Part shown: piece by piece, positions 60,705-64,000 of the stretch
Layout of the letters: each line of letters opens with the position of its first letter
Position numbering within the stretch: the first letter of the stretch is position 1
Assembly: GCF_041381155.1 (NCBI RefSeq)
Contig: NC_091143.1
Coordinates: forward strand, 42,858,996 to 42,922,995
Length of the DNA: 64,000 nucleotides
Origin: Argopecten irradians
Lineage: Eukaryota > Mollusca > Bivalvia > Pectinida > Pectinidae
Direction of reading: 5' to 3'
The notes under the pieces: generated by a model
Told to the model about the DNA's origin: nothing
Database searches by the model: none
What the model saw: the letters and a program-made list of their open reading frames with translations, nothing else
Translations under genes and position numbers: made by a program

Positions 60705-61261
60705 TCAAGCCCTCATGTGTCTGATGGCCCGGTCAATGCTGTTGGAGAAAGCAACTTCCGCCGACGGTTTCAGGTGTGTACCATCTTTAGCTCGGATTGA
60801 GGTTGTCTTCAACAAGTCTCTGTCGTGTTGGCAAATGATGTCAGGGTGTTGTTTTCTTCATCATTCTGTTGATAAGTGATGCGGTCTTGTTGAATTTGTG
60901 ATCGTGTCTCGGAAAAAGCTCGCCGAACATCACCACTTCTACACCCTGGGCGATAAACAGTTGATGGATTTCTTGAAGAAGTCCAATTGTACGGGCCGTT
61001 GACTGGTCAGCGATGTCATTTTCGCCTATCTGTACAAAGACGGAGTGATAGATGGAAAAATCTTCGGCTAGTACGATGTCTCTCAGCTGTCGAATGCTTC
61101 AAACCACCTCGTCCGAAGGCATGGAATGACCAATTGGGTAGTGGTATTTCTTCTTTTCTCCATCGGGCGATGAGGCGTCTGACAAAGCTGTGACCGAGGA
61201 TGCAGGTCTTCTTGGTGTCGCTGGACAGGTATCGGTAGGTTGCTTCTTGAAAGGTATTCAT
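60705..61261 (-). pseudogene. SGNH-hydrolase relic, broken
   Basis: Minus-strand translation shows the blocks of an SGNH (GDSL-like) hydrolase in the expected order: ILGHSFVRRL (block I, GHS), FGRGG (block II), VQIGENDI (block III, GxND) and DGTHLKPSA (block V, DxxH). The likely start is the ATG at 61261 and the end a TGA at 60705. The frame is broken, about two breaks. SGNH-hydrolase ORFs are known in YR retrotransposons of the Ngaro type and in some LINEs, so this may be a fossil piece of such an element rather than a host esterase gene. No reverse transcriptase lies next to it in the window. Confidence 0.7.
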
Positions 61262-61485
61262 GTTGTATGATACTATAAGGATTGTGTGAGGGAGTATTTA
61301 TAGCCTTGGCTACTGATATTTTTTTGTCGGAATGACAAAGACTATAAAATCAAAACAAGATTCCGGCAATTAAGAAGTTTAATTGGTCATTAAAAAGATC
61401 ACTCTTTCTCACAATTTTTTTTTTTTTTATTTGATATTACATAATTACATGTTTGACTTAAATAAACAATGGTGATATACTGTCT

Positions 61486-61683
61486 TTGCTAATTAGTCAG
61501 TGTTATGGTAAAGGTTTTTACTACTACCCTAATTACGAGGCCATGCCCAGGCCTATGTTATTACAACGAAGCGAACTTAGCTTGGTCATGTATGATTTCT
61601 TTTGTGTCGTCAAAGAGAGGTACTCTGGATACGACCATAAGGAGAGTAGTATAGGGAGCTGTATTCATCGATTGGTTAAATGA
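61486..61683 (+). CDS. Short ORF of unknown nature
   Basis: 65 residues, with a mixed composition (GFYYYPNYEAMPRP, VMYDFFCVVKERYSGYDHKE) less biased than the surrounding AT-rich frames. No domain recognised, no clear splice sites, no neighbours in the same frame. It may be a fragment of a transposon gene or chance. Confidence 0.2.
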   Translation: MLISQCYGKGFYYYPNYEAMPRPMLLQRSELSLVMYDFFCVVKERYSGYDHKESSIGSCIHRLVK

Positions 61684-62923
61684 TAAAACGTGTATATTTC
61701 TTCATATTCCAGTTTACACATAATGGTAGTGAGGTTTTCTTTGTCGTCGATTAACTTATTGAATCTGAAACTTAACGACATACATTAATTTTTTATACGT
61801 TTCTGATTCAGTATGCATTTTTTTTATACTCGTGACGTCGTTACACCTAAAAATATCTTTAAAAGGGTTTTTTTTTCCTAATATTACTATCACTGGACAA
61901 TATTAAAAACGTCTTTAAAAGCAACTGGTTAGCTGGGGGATATTTGTTAGATCTATGTACAACTCGTTATAGGAAATGACATCAGGATATACCGGTGTCT
62001 GTATTAATCATCATATCTTATTTTTCTAAAAAAGAGACACAAAAGTGAAAATAATATTGGTTTGAATAAATATCCTGATGAACCGTCATGGCAGGAATCG
62101 AATAAAGCACTAATAAGAAGGTCACATAATAACAGAATTTTCATACAATTTTCAGTTTAAGAGCACACCTTTCGAAACCCAGTTACTGGGAGTTATCATA
62201 GCTGGCATGTTATTTATTACACCATAAAATACACATTAACATGGAATATTGTGTCAACACAAACCGACCAACGGCTAGCAATTTTTTCAAGGCTATATTT
62301 AGTGCCTGACGTAATCGATACACAACGTCACTATGATAAACATAAAATATCATATGAACGATCACTGTGCTATACATTTGTTAAAAATTATATATACTCA
62401 AAATGCTAATCAACGAAAGACAGAGACTAGATTGTCAGTGAAGTTCGGGAAGACCCTTTTTAACCCAGTACACTTTAATGGGGTTTACAAAGAATGAACT
62501 TTACAAAAAAAAAAAAACAATTTATTGCCAGTATATGTTCTTCTTTCTCTGTCAGGTGAATTATATTACCTGTACATTTACTTATATGTTGTCGCCATAG
62601 ATACACCTCTCAGGTGTACTGTGTACCGCACACGTGTCATCCGACTAATTAACTCCACAGATAACGGACACCGTGAACAAATTTAGCTATATTGCTTGCC
62701 CTATTGGGGCCATCCTGACACCACGGGTAGGAGCTAGCTAGCGGTACCCTGCGGGTTACGAAGGGGATGCGTATGCATTTTGGGGAGCTCGAAGTGAGAA
62801 AAATGGCCGACGATAGTTGTATACACTTTTTTCAATGCGATCATATGTGTATGATTTTTAACACCAGAAACACAGTCATACAGCTACCTAATAATTTAAT
62901 GAGACCATAGTATATATATAGTT

Positions 62924-63220
62924 TCATATGTAGTGTATGTCTAATTTCTGTGAGCACTTTTTCACACCGCGGTCGCTTATAATAAGATGATAATATGATA
63001 CTAAGGATTTTTGTCTAAAATACATCCTTGATGATACCAAGGACGTATGTGAGGTGAATAAGTCACGCTGGGTTTTGGGCAAGTACGACGTAGGAGCTTT
63101 TGTGTTTGTGTACTGACCGTGACGTTGGGCGACGACTGATTTTCTGTTGATATCCACCGGCGCAGCCTTTGATGTAGCTTGTGGGTGCGAGGGTAACCGT
63201 CTTACTTTCTGAAGCGTCAT
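62924..63220 (-). CDS. Putative coding exon or small gene, hypothetical
   Basis: From ATG at 63220 (or 63247, nine codons earlier) the minus strand reads MTLQKVRRLPSHPQATSK and on through VVAQRHGQYTNTKAPTSYLP. The first ~75 codons are near 50% GC with C or G often at third positions, in contrast to the AT-rich surroundings, which suggests real coding. After about 63035 the composition drops; a weak donor (TTG/GTATCA) is there, so the exon may end near 63036 rather than at the stop at 62924. It is basic, with no membrane segment or known motif. It could be the first exon of a gene read toward lower coordinates. Function unknown. Confidence 0.35.
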   Translation of the reverse strand: MTLQKVRRLPSHPQATSKAAPVDINRKSVVAQRHGQYTNTKAPTSYLPKTQRDLFTSHTSLVSSRMYFRQKSLVSYYHLIISDRGVKKCSQKLDIHYI

Positions 63221-63790
63221 TTCGTGAGTTGTCGTATTTTTTAACAAAAATCTTTAAGACATATCTTCTAAATCTTCCGTCCTTAAAGCAAGTACTAAAC
63301 GTTGTGAAATTTTATTAACTTTACATTGGTGTTTCGTTGGACTCGATTTCCCGGTTCGTCTAGCGTTACGCGTGGTGTTTAGTAGGGTAAAGAGACAGTT
63401 CTCACTTATAAATCCTTGACGATACTTTTGACGATGTTGGGATACAAAATGGGGGTGGTTTCAGTACCAAGTATTTATGAATTGGCATATATAATACATT
63501 CACTTGACTTTATATATATAATCATTGACACACACGCCATATTGCAAGTCAGCAATTTTAGGAGATTCACGTAACAGTACATCCGGGGTACTCCGTAATC
63601 TGTACACATTTACATTTTTATTATGATAAAATGGTGCGTTAGTCCGATAACTATTAGGCCTAAATCAAGTTCAAAAAGTGTTATAAAATAGAAAAAGTGT
63701 TTAAATAACAGGATAAATAAGCATTTATAAGCATTTATGATTCCATGATATATTTAAAGGATTTGTGCAGTCAAAAATGATAATTTCAGT

Positions 63791-63988
63791 TTATGCTGGA
63801 AATGGCTTTATTAGACCGTGTAGAAACCTCTCCGTGCCGAGCGCGACCGGAATAACCTGTAAACCGCCGATATCGAGGTCAAATTTTCTGACCGCCTGAT
63901 TATGCATATTTTCTAGCCCTAAACCGTGTGACGTCACAATAGTCCGTGACTTATTGCTGTACTTTAACTGATGTGCTATCACTAACAT
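63791..63988 (-). other. GC-richer block with TGACGTCA, probably interspersed repeat
   Basis: GACCTCGATATCGGCGGTTT, GGTCGCGCTCGGCACGGAGA and AATAAAGCCATTTCCAGC on the minus strand look like a conserved interspersed repeat. The 65-aa frame has no recognised domain. A TGACGTCA occurs near 63930. Confidence 0.3.
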
Positions 63989-64000
63989 CGACGGTCACAG

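Noticed and set aside
62560-62610. CAG/GTAATA donor on minus with MYR-coding end as the FANK1 upstream exon
   Set aside because: A stop codon lies directly before the ATG and there is no FN3 sequence.

Overview
The window looks like a bivalve mollusc nuclear genome. It is AT-rich, has introns, and carries several non-autonomous elements of the pearl/CvA type known from bivalves. These have a head with AAGAGGCC...GCTCACCTGG, tandem core repeats of about 160 bp, an (ACGG)n tract and a tail with CCAGGTGAGCTAAAAA. It also holds exons of two ordinary animal genes that I recognise by translation: the last exon of mitochondrial ribosomal protein S11 (39231-39338, minus) and two exons of a FANK1-like gene (45029-45153 and 44716-44790, minus).

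Bases 1-36510 are one large satellite domain. Its 32-bp monomer is built from two 11-bp palindromes separated by two 5-bp spacers. A single array of about 290 monomers fills 5638-14888. From 14889 on, the satellite alternates with seven copies (six complete, one cut short) of a ~2.29-kb element. All copies have the same orientation, with a spacing of 3.29-3.56 kb. Each complete copy holds one two-exon minus-strand gene for a tyrosine recombinase of the Crypton/DUF3504 type, 437 aa when whole. It keeps the full catalytic set R176, K210, H300, R303, H326, Y335. At the gene's 3' side is a 141-bp hairpin; at its 5' side are a smaller related hairpin, a pair of TGACGTCA sites and TATA-like boxes. 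Copies 1 and 3 have whole genes; copies 2, 4, 5 and 6 carry small indels and copy 7 is truncated. An eighth, truncated copy at 3799-5637 lies inside scrambled satellite (1-5637) that looks like faulty consensus.

From 36511 to 39000 come two other tandem-repeat elements (units of about 160-173 bp and 150-162 bp). The MRPS11 exon follows, with a partial copy of its own 5' end just upstream. Then come a pearl-like fragment, an array of 15 TTCATGAA palindromes (40001-40284), and a 3.2-kb foldback element (41175-44381). Its arms each start with two ~370-bp direct repeats, and it contains inverted copies of one unknown coding fragment. A 10-N gap at 44706-44715 cuts the FANK1-like gene inside an exon.

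45154-64000 is mostly intronic or intergenic sequence. It holds a complete pearl/CvA-like element (50201-51343), a tRNA-derived SINE relic, 68-bp and ~0.75-kb tandem repeats, a broken SGNH-hydrolase relic (60705-61261) and a GC-richer putative coding exon (62924-63220, minus).

The strongest candidate for something undescribed is the recombinase-satellite partnership. A tyrosine recombinase gene is embedded in, and co-amplified with, a short palindromic satellite whose size and symmetry resemble a recombination site, and whose sequence resembles the element's own ends.
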